From positions 1-64,000 of the forward strand of contig JANLPQ010000023.1 in NCBI GenBank assembly GCA_031367325.1: a stretch of DNA of 64,000 nucleotides, written 5' to 3'. The stretch's first letter is position 1, and every line of letters begins with the position of its first letter. Both the position numbers and the translations under genes were made by a program. The notes beneath the pieces were generated by a model, which saw only the letters and a program-made list of their open reading frames with translations, had not been told where the DNA came from and searched no databases. Source of the DNA: JAAFIP01 sp031367325. Lineage in GTDB: Bacteria > Pseudomonadota > Gammaproteobacteria > Burkholderiales > Burkholderiaceae_C. This document shows, one piece after another, positions 1 through 8,799 of the stretch.

Positions 1-1
1 A

Positions 2-82
2 ACACTGGGCTGGAGCTCTCCGCTGGAGGTTTATGGCCAGTGGCTGGAACGCCTTGAGGTTCAACCCGAAGTCATCCATTAA
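2..82 (+). CDS. C-terminal fragment of an unidentified gene (possible IS3-type transposase end)
   Basis: An open frame enters from the window edge and stops with TAA at 80-82, giving about 26 residues that end WLERLEVQPEVIH. The stretch LGWSSPLEVYGQWL resembles the LG-x-x-SP-x-E-Y pattern near the C-terminus of IS3-family transposases. In related genomes hprK usually precedes rapZ, so the tail of hprK is the alternative. Too little sequence is present to decide, and the transposase reading is a weak inference. Confidence 0.35.
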   Translation, partial: TLGWSSPLEVYGQWLERLEVQPEVIH

Positions 83-116
83 ACTCTTGGTGTTGCATTT
101 AGTCTTGAGACCGCCC

Positions 117-158
117 AAGTAAAACCTGCTCAAGCAGCTATGTAATTAATAGCATTAC
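117..158 (+). repeat. Interspersed repeat copy 1 (CTGCTCAAGCAGCTA family), intergenic
   Basis: The core CCTGCTCAAGCAGCTAT is followed by an AT-rich stretch and TAGCA, as in the other copies. It lies between the gene remnant at the window start and rapZ. Two short hairpins are possible: CTGC/GCAG around a 4-nt loop, and an AGCTAT-like arm pairing with ATAGC. Confidence 0.85.
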
Positions 159-203
159 TGACGGTGCTCTTTGTAACCATCGAAACTCAGTATCATCCAT
201 ATC

Positions 204-1109
204 ATGACCAATGACGCCATCGAAGTAGTGTTGATCACGGGCATGTCGGGTTCCGGCAAGTCGGTGGCGCTGCACGCGCTGGAAGATGCGCACTATTACT
301 GCGTAGACAATTTGCCACCCGAGCTGCTGGGTGCGTTTATTGATGTAGAAAAAGCCCACCATGTTAACAAAATTGGCATTGCCATGGACGTGCGCAGTGC
401 CGCGTCGCTGCCCTTGCTGCCTGCCCAGTTTGCGCAGTTGCGCCAGCGTGGCATTTCGATTAAGACCGTATTTTTAGATGCTAATACCGACACACTGGTG
501 CAGCGCTTTTCAGAAACACGGCGCAAGCACCCGCTGTCTAACAACAACGATGCCGACCAGCAGCGTGCATTGACCGACGCGATCGAGCTAGAGCGCAATC
601 TGCTGGCTGATTTGCGCGACAAATCGCATGTGATTGACACCAGTTTGATTCGCTCTACCCAGCTGCAAGGTTATGTTAAAGCGCTGTTGTCGGCCCCTGC
701 CAAGCAGCTTACGCTGGTGTTTGAGTCGTTTGGCTTTAAGCGCGGCCTGCCCACTGACGCAGACTTTGTTTTTGATGTGCGCATGCTGCCCAACCCGCAC
801 TATGAGCTGACTTTGAAGCCCTTAACGGGTAAAGACGCCCCAGTGGCGGACTTTTTAATGCAGCAGGACAGCGTGCGCAAAATGCAGCTGCATATTCAAG
901 AATTTTTGACCGTGTGGCTGCCCACCATGGTGAAAGACCACCGCAGCTACGTGACCGTGGCGATTGGTTGTACGGGCGGTCAGCACCGGTCTGTATTTTT
1001 GGTTGAACAATTGGCGCAGTATTTTGACCAAGAGTGGAGCACGCTAAAACGCCACCGCGAGATTGACGGTAATTTAATTGCGTCGGGCGTTTTTAAATCT
1101 TCAAGCTAG
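204..1109 (+). CDS. rapZ: RNase adapter protein RapZ (YvcJ-type nucleotide-binding protein)
   Basis: The 301-residue product has a P-loop GMSGSGKS at residues 13-20. The family's C-terminal domain contains VAIGCTGGQHRSVFLVEQLA near residues 252-271. Length and both domains match RapZ. In enterobacteria RapZ directs RNase E to the GlmZ small RNA and so tunes GlmS; whether that circuit exists here is not visible. The ATG at 204 is followed directly by the P-loop beta strand, which supports this start. The gene converges on mutY, and the two stop regions overlap by 9 bp (1101-1109). Confidence 0.95.
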   Translation: MTNDAIEVVLITGMSGSGKSVALHALEDAHYYCVDNLPPELLGAFIDVEKAHHVNKIGIAMDVRSAASLPLLPAQFAQLRQRGISIKTVFLDANTDTLVQRFSETRRKHPLSNNNDADQQRALTDAIELERNLLADLRDKSHVIDTSLIRSTQLQGYVKALLSAPAKQLTLVFESFGFKRGLPTDADFVFDVRMLPNPHYELTLKPLTGKDAPVADFLMQQDSVRKMQLHIQEFLTVWLPTMVKDHRSYVTVAIGCTGGQHRSVFLVEQLAQYFDQEWSTLKRHREIDGNLIASGVFKSSS

Positions 1110-2165
1110 CAACTTGCGGATGGGCGCTGGCAGTCCCACGCTTGCTAAGTCAGCCAAGGCAACCCATTTGCCAACTGCTGAAGTAACTTCACCCTTACCT
1201 TCGCCTTCAGACCCACGTGGCGATGCCTTGGCAGCCCACAGCAAACTCACCACATGCAAATGCATGTCTTTGTGCGTTAGAACATGCAAAAAGGCGGGCG
1301 CATCAACACACGCTAGCTGCTGCGTGGACGATAGCGTAGCCATCAGTGCGTCCCGGCTATCGTACATAGGCAAGCTGTATAGCCCCGCCCACACGCCCGG
1401 CGTGGGGCGTTGCTGCAAATAAACCTGTGCTGTGCTGCTGGCCGTGCCGCGCTGGGCGCACAGTAGCCACCAAGCTTGGCTACTGCGCTTGAGCTTGCGT
1501 GTTTTAACGGGATATTTCTCAGGTGCGCCTTGTGCTTTGGCGACACACAGCTTGGCCAGCGGGCATAGCATGCAGGTGGGCTTGCGTGTTGTGCACACGG
1601 TAGCGCCTAGGTCCATCATGGCTTGGGTATGGCGCGGCATGGTGTGCGCTAGGTCTACAGTGGGTAGCAGTGCAGTGGCTTGGTCCCACAGGGCGCGCTC
1701 ATGCGCGGCCACCGCCATATCTTTGTCATAGCCCAGCACGCGCGTTAGCACGCGCTTAACGTTGGCATCCAGTATGGCCACACGCTCGCCATAGCAAAAA
1801 GCGGCAATTGCAGCAGCAGTTGAACGACCTATACCCGGCAGGGTTTGCAGCAGCTCAGCCGTAGGCGGAAAGCGCCCAGCAAAATCTTGCACCACGGCCT
1901 GCGCGCAGCGGTGCAGGTTGCGCGCGCGGGTGTAGTAGCCCAGGCCGCTCCATAGCGTCAGCACGTCGTCTAGCGGCGCAGCGGCCAGGCTGGACACATC
2001 AGGGAAGCGCTGTAAAAACCGGGGGTAGTAGTCCAGCACGGTCACTACCTGCGTTTGCTGCAACATGATCTCGGACAGCCACACGCGGTAGGGGTCGCTG
2101 GTGTTTTGCCACGGCAAGCCGCTGCGCCCGTGCTGCGCTTGCCAAGCCAGCACTGCGCTGGCCAT
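1101..2165 (-). CDS. mutY: A/G-specific adenine glycosylase MutY
   Basis: This enzyme removes adenine mispaired with 8-oxoguanine and works alongside MutM, whose gene lies 2 kb away. Visible features are SEIMLQQTQV with the catalytic Glu and DNA-binding Gln pair, the helix-hairpin-helix LPGIGRSTAAAI, the catalytic-domain AILDANVKRVLTR, and a [4Fe-4S] loop with the cysteine pattern C-x6-C-x2-C-x5-C. The C-terminal third is the NUDIX-like 8-oxoG recognition domain. I chose the ATG at 2165; a GTG six codons upstream (2183) is also possible. The length of about 354 residues is normal. Confidence 0.95.
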   Translation of the reverse strand: MASAVLAWQAQHGRSGLPWQNTSDPYRVWLSEIMLQQTQVVTVLDYYPRFLQRFPDVSSLAAAPLDDVLTLWSGLGYYTRARNLHRCAQAVVQDFAGRFPPTAELLQTLPGIGRSTAAAIAAFCYGERVAILDANVKRVLTRVLGYDKDMAVAAHERALWDQATALLPTVDLAHTMPRHTQAMMDLGATVCTTRKPTCMLCPLAKLCVAKAQGAPEKYPVKTRKLKRSSQAWWLLCAQRGTASSTAQVYLQQRPTPGVWAGLYSLPMYDSRDALMATLSSTQQLACVDAPAFLHVLTHKDMHLHVVSLLWAAKASPRGSEGEGKGEVTSAVGKWVALADLASVGLPAPIRKLLA

Positions 2166-2242
2166 AGATGATGGGGTTACCACGCGAAGAATAGCAAAGG
2201 CTAAATCTTGGAATAAGCTGCGGCTAGCTAACCCAAGCCTGA

Positions 2243-4255
2243 CTATGCGCGTGCACGCACACGGTCAGATTTATGGTTGCGGGCTGGCGCTGGTGCCGTG
2301 TCTTCTTCGTCCGCGGGTATCTCTACCAAATGCGCGGTTAATTCAACCAGCTTTTTGTCCAAGCCCGTCAGGTGATGGTCTTGCACGTCGATCTCGGTCA
2401 AGCGCTCGTCCAGCGTGTTGGCAGCGTCTTGAATGCGGTCAATCGCCTCAATGCGGCGTCCAAAGTTTTTGCGGCGCTCTCGCAGTTGGGCGTCTAGCTG
2501 AGCTGCTGCGGTTTTGTTCCACAGCTCTACTTCGCCCAAAGCTGTTTCGTACACCACACGCAGGCGGGTGGCCAATGCGCGCACCAGCCTGTCGGCAAAC
2601 TCGGGTTGCGCCAGGCGCAGCGTATTGCTCAGGCCCAAGTATTGGGTATGACTGCGCTCAACCAAATCTAGGTCACGCTCATAGCGCACCATCTCGGGCT
2701 CGCGCGGCATTTGCAGCGAGAAGCCAAATTCTGCGTTCAGCTGTTTAAAACTGGTGCTCAGCATCGAATGGATCTCGCCATTAATGCCTTTGGCATGCGA
2801 CAGCACATCGCGCAGGCGCGTGAACGTGTCGTTATAAGCCTTGCGCACGCCCAGCTTGATACCTGGCTGGCGCAGCGCGTCGTTCAGCTGGCGCAACTCG
2901 GCCTTTAAGGTGGCACTGCCCAGCGCCGAGAACACCTCGCGCAGCAGTTTTAGGTGAATCGCCCGCACTGCGTGGATGCGTGCGCCGCTGGCGTCAAACT
3001 CGGTTTGCTCGGCTTCAATGCGCGAGCGCATATGTTTGATAACCGTAGTATTTTTACCACGCAAACCGCGTAATTCAATCATTTGCTCGGCCAAATCGCG
3101 GCGGCGAATGTTAATCACGCGGCCCGTTTCAGTGCGCAAATCAGAGATGCCCGAGGACATGGCACCACGCAAAATAGCGCGCCGCTTGCCCATCATGCCT
3201 TCGCTCAGAGCCTGTTCTAGCAAGGGCAGTTGGCTGGCTTGCAGCAGCGCGTTGTCGCCAGTCACCTTGGCCACCAAACCTTTTTGGGCCGACACGGCAA
3301 TCACTTGGTCCTTGGGCAATTGCAAAATCTCAGCCGTGCTTAAGCGTTGGCGTTCTACATTGGCAGCAATTTGCGCGGGGGTGGACAGCGCGTCCCACAT
3401 GGTGTCAATTTTATTAAGCACTACCAAACGCGATGAATGGTCTGTGCTCTCAGTAATCAAGTGCTCGCGCCAAATGGCAAGGTCAGATTTAGTCACCCCG
3501 GTATCAGCGGCCAAGATAAATACCACGGCATGCGCTTGCGGAATCAAACTGACCGTCAGCTCAGGCTCGGCACCAATCGCGTTCAAGCCCGGTGTGTCCA
3601 AAATCACCAAGCCTTGTTTAAGCAAGGGGTGCGCAATGTTGATCAGCGCGTGACGCCACTTGGGCACCTCTACCATGCCAGACGAGTCTGTCATAGGGTT
3701 GTCGTCGGGGGTGTCGTCGTGCCAAAAGCCCAAGGCACGTGCCTCGTCTTTGCTTACCTTGCGCACCTCGGCAACTTTTTCAAACGCCTGCGCCAGTTGC
3801 GCAGCGTCGTTCACGTCCAGGTCAATGCGGGTCCATTTTTCGGGGGCAGCGCGCCACTCCATCAGGGCCTGGGGTTGCAGGCGCGACTCAATAGGCAGCA
3901 GGCGCAAACAGGGTGGTACTTCGGCGTCCCAGCCTAGCTCGGTGGGGCACATGGTGGTGCGTCCTGCGCTGGCGGGCATGATGCGGCGGCCGTACGACGC
4001 GAAAAATATTGAGTTGATCAGCTCTGACTTGCCGCGTGAAAATTCGGCTACAAAAGCGATCATCACTTTGTCAGACCGCATCTGGCCTTCTAGTCGGCGC
4101 AGGCGCTCTTCAACCGCCGAGTCCAGCAAGTCGTGGTCGCGCATCCAGTCGGACAATAGCTTTAGACGTAACGCAAACTCGCGACGCCAAACACTGTGCG
4201 AATCGAACTGTTCGTTAAAAGACGGGACTGCGGGGCTATCTACGGTGGTCTGCAT
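2243..4255 (-). CDS. Dynamin-family GTPase
   Basis: The product is about 670 residues. Its N-terminal GTPase domain shows a P-loop (AEFSRGKSELINSIF), a G3 motif (ILDTPGLNAIG) and a G4 motif (VVLNKID), which together define a large dynamin/GBP-type GTPase. The C-terminal half is predicted helical with long charged stretches, as expected for a stalk or coiled-coil region. Bacterial dynamin-like proteins act in membrane remodelling or repair; the specific role here is unknown. A TTG three codons upstream (4264) could be used, but the ATG at 4255 is preferred. No clear partner gene sits beside it. Confidence 0.85.
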   Translation of the reverse strand: MQTTVDSPAVPSFNEQFDSHSVWRREFALRLKLLSDWMRDHDLLDSAVEERLRRLEGQMRSDKVMIAFVAEFSRGKSELINSIFFASYGRRIMPASAGRTTMCPTELGWDAEVPPCLRLLPIESRLQPQALMEWRAAPEKWTRIDLDVNDAAQLAQAFEKVAEVRKVSKDEARALGFWHDDTPDDNPMTDSSGMVEVPKWRHALINIAHPLLKQGLVILDTPGLNAIGAEPELTVSLIPQAHAVVFILAADTGVTKSDLAIWREHLITESTDHSSRLVVLNKIDTMWDALSTPAQIAANVERQRLSTAEILQLPKDQVIAVSAQKGLVAKVTGDNALLQASQLPLLEQALSEGMMGKRRAILRGAMSSGISDLRTETGRVINIRRRDLAEQMIELRGLRGKNTTVIKHMRSRIEAEQTEFDASGARIHAVRAIHLKLLREVFSALGSATLKAELRQLNDALRQPGIKLGVRKAYNDTFTRLRDVLSHAKGINGEIHSMLSTSFKQLNAEFGFSLQMPREPEMVRYERDLDLVERSHTQYLGLSNTLRLAQPEFADRLVRALATRLRVVYETALGEVELWNKTAAAQLDAQLRERRKNFGRRIEAIDRIQDAANTLDERLTEIDVQDHHLTGLDKKLVELTAHLVEIPADEEDTAPAPARNHKSDRVRARA

Positions 4256-4323
4256 AGGTTTCAATATAACACTGGGGCCGGGCTAAGTACATCGGCCAGC
4301 GCAATACAAACTTACCCACAAAT

Positions 4324-5157
4324 TCAGTGTTTTTGGCAAATTGGGCAAAAAAATGTGCTTCTCTGACCTTGTTTAAGCAGCTTGATGGGGCTGGCGCACA
4401 CACGGCATGCCTGGCCTGTGCGGCCGTACACGCTGGCTTGCAGCTGAAAATAACCAGTTTTGCCGTCGGCACTAGAAAAATCGCGCAGCGTGCTGCCGCC
4501 CTTGTCCACAGCGGCCTGCAGCACGTCGCGGATAGCCTGGTGCAGCCGGGCGGCGCGCGGCGCGCTGATGTTGCAGGCGCGCACGGTAGGCCGTATACCG
4601 GCTAAAAACAGCGCCTCTGAGCAGTAAATATTACCCACGCCCACCACGGCCTCCCCTGCCAGCAGCACCTGTTTAATGGCCGTGCTGCGCTGGCGCAGCT
4701 GGGTGTAGAAAGTATGCGCCTCAAAACTGCCCGATAACGGCTCTACCCCCAGATGCCCCAATAATTTCTGCGCTGCTGGAGCATGCTCATAAGGCGCATA
4801 CACCACCGCACCAAAGCGGCGCGGGTCGTTTAGCCGCAACACTCCACGTGTAGTGAGCATATTGAAGTGGTCGTGCTTGCCCATAGGATCGGCAATGGCT
4901 GAAAAATTAAGCGACCCCGACATGCCCAAATGCACCAACAACAAGCCGTGCGGCTGGCCTGCCTGCGTGCTAAGGTCGATCAACAAGTATTTACCCCGCC
5001 TGCGCACTGCATTGACCACACGGCCTTGCAGGTCATCAGGGTCTAAACCTAGCGGCCAGCGCAGTGGCTTGCCCATCTCTACAGCGCGTATTTGTGCACC
5101 TTCAATTCGACTGGCAAAACTTAAACGGGTTACTTCTACTTCGGGCAATTCTGGCAT
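4324..5157 (-). CDS. mutM: Formamidopyrimidine-DNA glycosylase MutM (Fpg)
   Basis: The start at 5157 is fixed by MPELPEVEVTR, because the mature N-terminus must be the catalytic Pro with the adjacent Glu. The 277-residue product carries the family zinc finger at its C-terminus (CRVCASPIKLLKQGQRSTFF followed by C-x2-C) and the preceding GNIYCSEALF segment. It excises 8-oxoguanine and formamidopyrimidines and nicks the abasic site. It is divergent from the TPR gene, with only 20 bp between the two start codons, so the promoters must overlap the coding ends. Confidence 0.97.
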   Translation of the reverse strand: MPELPEVEVTRLSFASRIEGAQIRAVEMGKPLRWPLGLDPDDLQGRVVNAVRRRGKYLLIDLSTQAGQPHGLLLVHLGMSGSLNFSAIADPMGKHDHFNMLTTRGVLRLNDPRRFGAVVYAPYEHAPAAQKLLGHLGVEPLSGSFEAHTFYTQLRQRSTAIKQVLLAGEAVVGVGNIYCSEALFLAGIRPTVRACNISAPRAARLHQAIRDVLQAAVDKGGSTLRDFSSADGKTGYFQLQASVYGRTGQACRVCASPIKLLKQGQRSTFFCPICQKH

Positions 5158-5177
5158 GCATGGATTATCATGCTTAG

Positions 5178-7046
5178 ATGACATCCACACACCTTGCTCG
5201 TTTTATTCCAACACTTCGCCAAACCGCAGCGCATGGCACTGTGCCCCGGCACGCTGTGCCTGTGGCAGCTTGGGCAGGGCTGTTGTGCGCAGCGGTGATG
5301 TGGGCTACACCAGCGGCAGGTCAAACCACGCCTACTGCGCCTAAACCTATTGCCACCGCAGCAGAAGCAACCACAGCCACTGCGCCCGTAGACAGTTCCA
5401 AATTAGACAGCGAGCTTTTCTACCAGCTGATGCTGGGCGAGATGAACGTCACCAACGGCGACGCTGGCACCGGCTTCTCACTGCTGCTAGACGCTGCACG
5501 CAAAACCAACGACGCCCGGCTGTACGAACGGGCACTCGACATTGCACTGGCCGCACGCTCGGGTGACGCTGCGCTGCAGGCATCGCGTGCTTGGCGCCAG
5601 GCGCAGCCCAAGTCGGTGCTGGCCAGCGAGCGGCTTTTTCAGGTGCTGGTAGCGCTCAGTCGCCTGCCAGAAAGTGTAGAACCACTACGCAGCATTTTGG
5701 CCAATACGCCGGTTGACCAGCGCGGTGTGGCCATTGCGCGCAGTGCGGCCACATATGCACGCGTTGCCGACAAAAAGCTAGCCGCCAGCACGGCCGAGCA
5801 GGCGCTGGCCGAGTACATCACGCCCACGGCCAACCCTGTAGTGGCGGCGCAAGCTTGGACAGCCATTGGCCGCCTGCGCCTGGCCGCAGTGGATGTAACT
5901 GGCGCGCTGGATGCTGCGCGTCTAGGCCAAACCGCCAGCGCCGTGTCTGAAGGCCCGCCCCTGCTGGCGCTAGACATCATGGAGCCTAAGCAGCCGCTGG
6001 CAGAAACGTACGTTAAACGCTACCTAGAGACCGACAAACCGCGCGCCGAAATTCGCATGGTCTACGCCCGCGTGCTGCTAGACAATCAGCGCTATGCCGA
6101 AGCCACGCAGCAAGCGCAAATTGTCACGCGTGACCAACCCACCTACCCCGACGCTTGGCTGGTGCTAGGCACACTGCAACTGCAAGACAACCAGTTGCCC
6201 ACCGCTGACACTTCACTCAAGAAGTACGTTGAACTGGCCACCGCCACCGAAGGCGAAGAAGCGTCCCCCGAGCGCCAGCGCGGCCTAACCCAAGCCTACT
6301 TGGCGCTAGCGCAAGTGGCCGAGAAGCGCAATGATTTTGCACTGGCCGAGAGCTGGATTGCCAAGATCGACAGCCCCCAGGCGCTTGCCAGCGCACAAAA
6401 CCGCCGCGCCTCTATTTTGGCCAAGCAAGGCAAGATGGATGAAGCGCGCAAGCTGATTCGCGCACTGCCTGACCGCAGCGATGAGGACGTGCGCATGAAA
6501 GTACTGTCTGAGGTAGAGCTGCTGCGCAATAACAAGCAATACAAACCAGCCTATGACCTGCTGCAAGAAACCATTGCCAAAAGGCCGCAAGACTACGACC
6601 TGCTGTACGACCAAGCCACGCTGGCCGAAAAACTGCAACGCTTTGACGAGATGGAGCGCCTGCTGCGCCAACTGATCGCCGCCAAACCCGACAGCACCCA
6701 AGCCTACAACGCCTTGGGCTATTCTTTGGCAGACCGCAGCGTGCGCCTGCCCGAGGCTAAAAAACTGATCGAAAAAGCGCTTGAATTGTCACCTGGCGAC
6801 CCGTTTATCACTGACAGCTTGGGCTGGGCTGAGTTTCGCATGGGTAACACCACGCAAGCGATTCAAACTTTGCAGAAAGCCTACCAAGGCAAAGCAGACG
6901 CTGAAATTGCCGCGCATTTGGGCGAGGTGTACTGGGCTACAGGCCAGCGCAGCAAAGCCTTGGCTATCTGGAAAGAAGGCCTGCTGTTGAATGCGGAAAA
7001 CGAGACGCTGCTGCAAACTTTAAAGCGTTTACGCGTCAAACTGTGA
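5178..7046 (+). CDS. Exported tetratricopeptide-repeat protein
   Basis: The 622-residue product begins with a long basic leader and a hydrophobic segment (AAWAGLLCAAVMWATPAAG) ending in a signal-peptidase-like AAG/Q. An alanine-rich linker follows, then helical repeats through the rest. Clear TPR units lie in the second half, for example AYNALGYSLADR and DSLGWAEFRMGNTTQAIQTL near residues 512-575. Its stop codon overlaps the start of lolB, so the two are translationally coupled. This position directly before lolB is common in Burkholderiales. A scaffolding role in outer-membrane lipoprotein handling is only inferred from the neighbour. Confidence 0.88.
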   Translation: MTSTHLARFIPTLRQTAAHGTVPRHAVPVAAWAGLLCAAVMWATPAAGQTTPTAPKPIATAAEATTATAPVDSSKLDSELFYQLMLGEMNVTNGDAGTGFSLLLDAARKTNDARLYERALDIALAARSGDAALQASRAWRQAQPKSVLASERLFQVLVALSRLPESVEPLRSILANTPVDQRGVAIARSAATYARVADKKLAASTAEQALAEYITPTANPVVAAQAWTAIGRLRLAAVDVTGALDAARLGQTASAVSEGPPLLALDIMEPKQPLAETYVKRYLETDKPRAEIRMVYARVLLDNQRYAEATQQAQIVTRDQPTYPDAWLVLGTLQLQDNQLPTADTSLKKYVELATATEGEEASPERQRGLTQAYLALAQVAEKRNDFALAESWIAKIDSPQALASAQNRRASILAKQGKMDEARKLIRALPDRSDEDVRMKVLSEVELLRNNKQYKPAYDLLQETIAKRPQDYDLLYDQATLAEKLQRFDEMERLLRQLIAAKPDSTQAYNALGYSLADRSVRLPEAKKLIEKALELSPGDPFITDSLGWAEFRMGNTTQAIQTLQKAYQGKADAEIAAHLGEVYWATGQRSKALAIWKEGLLLNAENETLLQTLKRLRVKL

Positions 7047-7639
7047 CGGCAGCAGCAAGACCGACCGTGGTTGCAACCGGGTGTAGCAGCCCAGCCAATG
7101 CTGTAGCATCAACAAGCATGTTCACAGCACTGCGCTGCTGTGTTGCAAAGCTGACTAGCATCACAGTTGCTACTACATTTGTAGCTGCCTGCGCAGTCAA
7201 CACGCCAAAAAATGCGCAAAATGACCCTGCAAATAACCCTGTAAACGGCCCTTTTGCAGGCCGCATTAGCCTGCTGGTGCAAAGTGAGCCAGTGCAGTCG
7301 TTTGCAGGCAGCTTTGAATTGTCTGGCAGCGCCGAGCAAGGTGAGTTGTTGCTGTACACCCCCCTAGGCTCTACTGCTGCCCAGATGCGCTGGAGCCCGG
7401 GTAACGCGCAGCTGCAAAACGGCACTGCCGTGCAGGCCTACCCCTCGGTTGACGCCATGCTAGAGCGCACTACGGGTGCGGCCGTGCCCATCACCGCGCT
7501 GTTTGCTTGGCTGCAAGGGCAAAGCATTTCGGTGCCGGGCTGGCAGGCTGATTTGTCGCGCCAATCGGAGGGCCGTATCAACGCCCAACGCACCAGCCCC
7601 GCGCCCACGGCGCAGCTGCGCATCGTGCTCGAACGCTAA
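7043..7639 (+). CDS. lolB: Outer membrane lipoprotein LolB
   Basis: LolB accepts lipoproteins from the periplasmic carrier LolA and inserts them in the outer membrane. The N-terminus shows a hydrophobic stretch with a lipobox (FVAAC). Downstream, FAGSFELSGSAEQGELLLYTPLGSTAAQMRW matches the LolB half-barrel. The GTG at 7043 overlaps the preceding stop (GTGA). An internal ATG at 7118 gives a more usual signal peptide of about 23 residues before the Cys and may be the true start. ispE follows after 21 bp, as in many betaproteobacteria. Confidence 0.85.
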   Translation: MTAAARPTVVATGCSSPANAVASTSMFTALRCCVAKLTSITVATTFVAACAVNTPKNAQNDPANNPVNGPFAGRISLLVQSEPVQSFAGSFELSGSAEQGELLLYTPLGSTAAQMRWSPGNAQLQNGTAVQAYPSVDAMLERTTGAAVPITALFAWLQGQSISVPGWQADLSRQSEGRINAQRTSPAPTAQLRIVLER

Positions 7640-7660
7640 ATCGCCTCATTCGCGTGCCCC

Positions 7661-8542
7661 ATGCAAGCCCTGTACGACCTACCAGCTCCTGCCAAGCTCA
7701 ATTTGTTTTTGCACGTCACAGGCCGCCGTGCTGACGGCTATCACTTGCTCGAATCTGCTTTTATGCTGATTGACTGGTGTGACACGGTGCATTTAGAACT
7801 GCGCACCGACAGCGTTATCAGCCGCGAAGATATTGACGAGCAGGGTAACGCCCTGCCCACCCACGCGGACGGTGTCGCCAGCGCCCTGCCCGCTGACGAT
7901 TTGTGTGTTCGCGCCGCCCGCGCCTTGCAGGCAGCCATCGGTACCCCACTGGGTGTGCACATACGCCTGTGCAAGCGCATCCCTACGCAAGCGGGCATGG
8001 GCGGTGGCTCGTCTGACGCAGCTACATGCCTTTTAGGTCTCAACCGCCTATGGAACCTGCTCAAGCAGCTATCTTTTTTGCAGCAAATTGGCGGGCAACT
8101 GGGTGCTGACGTACCGTTTTTTCTAGGCGGACGTCATGCGTGGGTGCAAGGCGTTGGCGAGCAGCTTAGCCCGGTGGATCTACCTGCTGCACAATTTGCC
8201 GTTATTAAGCCCGCGCAGGGGCTGTCTACGCCCGAGATTTTTGGTCATCCTGCCCTTAAACGCGATTCTTCACATGCTATAATCTCAGGCTTTGCTGCAG
8301 ACCCTTACGGCTTTGGCCATAACGATCTACAGCCTGTTGCGCAGACGATGAATCCACAGGTAACACAGGCACTCAACATGCTTTGTCACCAAGGGTTTCA
8401 ACCCCGCATGACAGGCTCTGGCAGCGCAGTGTTTGCTAAGATTTCGGGCGACGAAACCTTAGCCGCTGTGCCGGCAGGGTGGCAGCAAAAAGTGTGCAGT
8501 AATTTAAGCGCCCATCCACTTATAGGTTGGGCATCAAGCTGA
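7661..8542 (+). CDS. ispE: 4-diphosphocytidyl-2-C-methyl-D-erythritol kinase IspE
   Basis: This GHMP kinase catalyses the ATP-dependent phosphorylation step of the non-mevalonate isoprenoid pathway. It shows the substrate motif PAPAKLNLFLHVTGRRADGYH at the N-terminus, the glycine-rich GHMP motif QAGMGGGSSDAATCLLGLNRLW near residue 110, and a C-terminal MTGSGSAVFA. After LNRLW, the sequence NLLKQLSFLQQIGGQLGADVP differs from the usual family linker; it is encoded by a copy of the interspersed repeat (8054-8084). The frame is intact and catalytic motifs are retained, so the enzyme is probably active. Confidence 0.96.
   Translation: MQALYDLPAPAKLNLFLHVTGRRADGYHLLESAFMLIDWCDTVHLELRTDSVISREDIDEQGNALPTHADGVASALPADDLCVRAARALQAAIGTPLGVHIRLCKRIPTQAGMGGGSSDAATCLLGLNRLWNLLKQLSFLQQIGGQLGADVPFFLGGRHAWVQGVGEQLSPVDLPAAQFAVIKPAQGLSTPEIFGHPALKRDSSHAIISGFAADPYGFGHNDLQPVAQTMNPQVTQALNMLCHQGFQPRMTGSGSAVFAKISGDETLAAVPAGWQQKVCSNLSAHPLIGWASS
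8054..8084 (+). repeat. Interspersed repeat copy 2, inside ispE
   Basis: CCTGCTCAAGCAGCTAT followed by a T-rich stretch and GCAGCA fits the repeat family. It is read in frame CTG-CTC-AAG-CAG-CTA, giving LLKQL, a different frame from the other coding copies. Confidence 0.65.
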
Positions 8543-8617
8543 GATTGCTGCCAAGGTTATTGGTTGGCTTATCTTGGGTTATGCCTTAGGTTATGCCAAC
8601 CCGTGAAATAAGTAACA

Positions 8618-8635
8618 GGTTGGCTAACGCCAACC
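8618..8635. other. Perfect hairpin just upstream of tRNA-Gln
   Basis: GGTTGGC and GCCAACC pair perfectly around a TAAC loop, ending 5 nt before the tRNA 5' end. The surrounding 100 bp also repeats CCAACCCGTG. It could affect processing of an ispE-tRNA-prs transcript, but no function is established. Confidence 0.5.
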
Positions 8636-8640
8636 CGTGT

Positions 8641-8717
8641 AGGGGAGTCGCCAAGCTGGTTAAGGCACTGGATTTTGATTCCAGCATGCGAAGGTTCGAG
8701 TCCTTCTTCCCCTGCCA
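8641..8717 (+). tRNA. tRNA-Gln (UUG)
   Basis: The 77-nt cloverleaf has acceptor arms AGGGGAG and TTCCCCT, a D-loop with GGTTAAGG, an anticodon stem CTGGA/TCCAG around TTTTGAT (anticodon TTG), a T-arm with GGTTCGAGTCC, and an encoded CCA end. Its position between ispE and prs is a typical betaproteobacterial arrangement. Confidence 0.96.
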
Positions 8718-8799
8718 AATTTTCTCGAGTCACAGCGGCACAAGCCGTTGTGCAGTTTAGTGTTGCAGTCATCCCATAATTTATAACTCATCCCACATC

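Noticed and set aside
2101..2748. Plus-strand open frame of 215 codons
   Set aside because: Antisense to the 3' end of the dynamin-like gene and the 5' end of mutY, both with clear motifs. The frame has no family resemblance.
3660..4286. Plus-strand open frame of 208 codons
   Set aside because: Antisense to the GTPase domain that carries the P-loop; a shadow frame.
8618..8635. Hairpin before tRNA-Gln as a terminator for ispE
   Set aside because: No T-tract follows and the tRNA begins 5 nt later; kept only as an unexplained hairpin.
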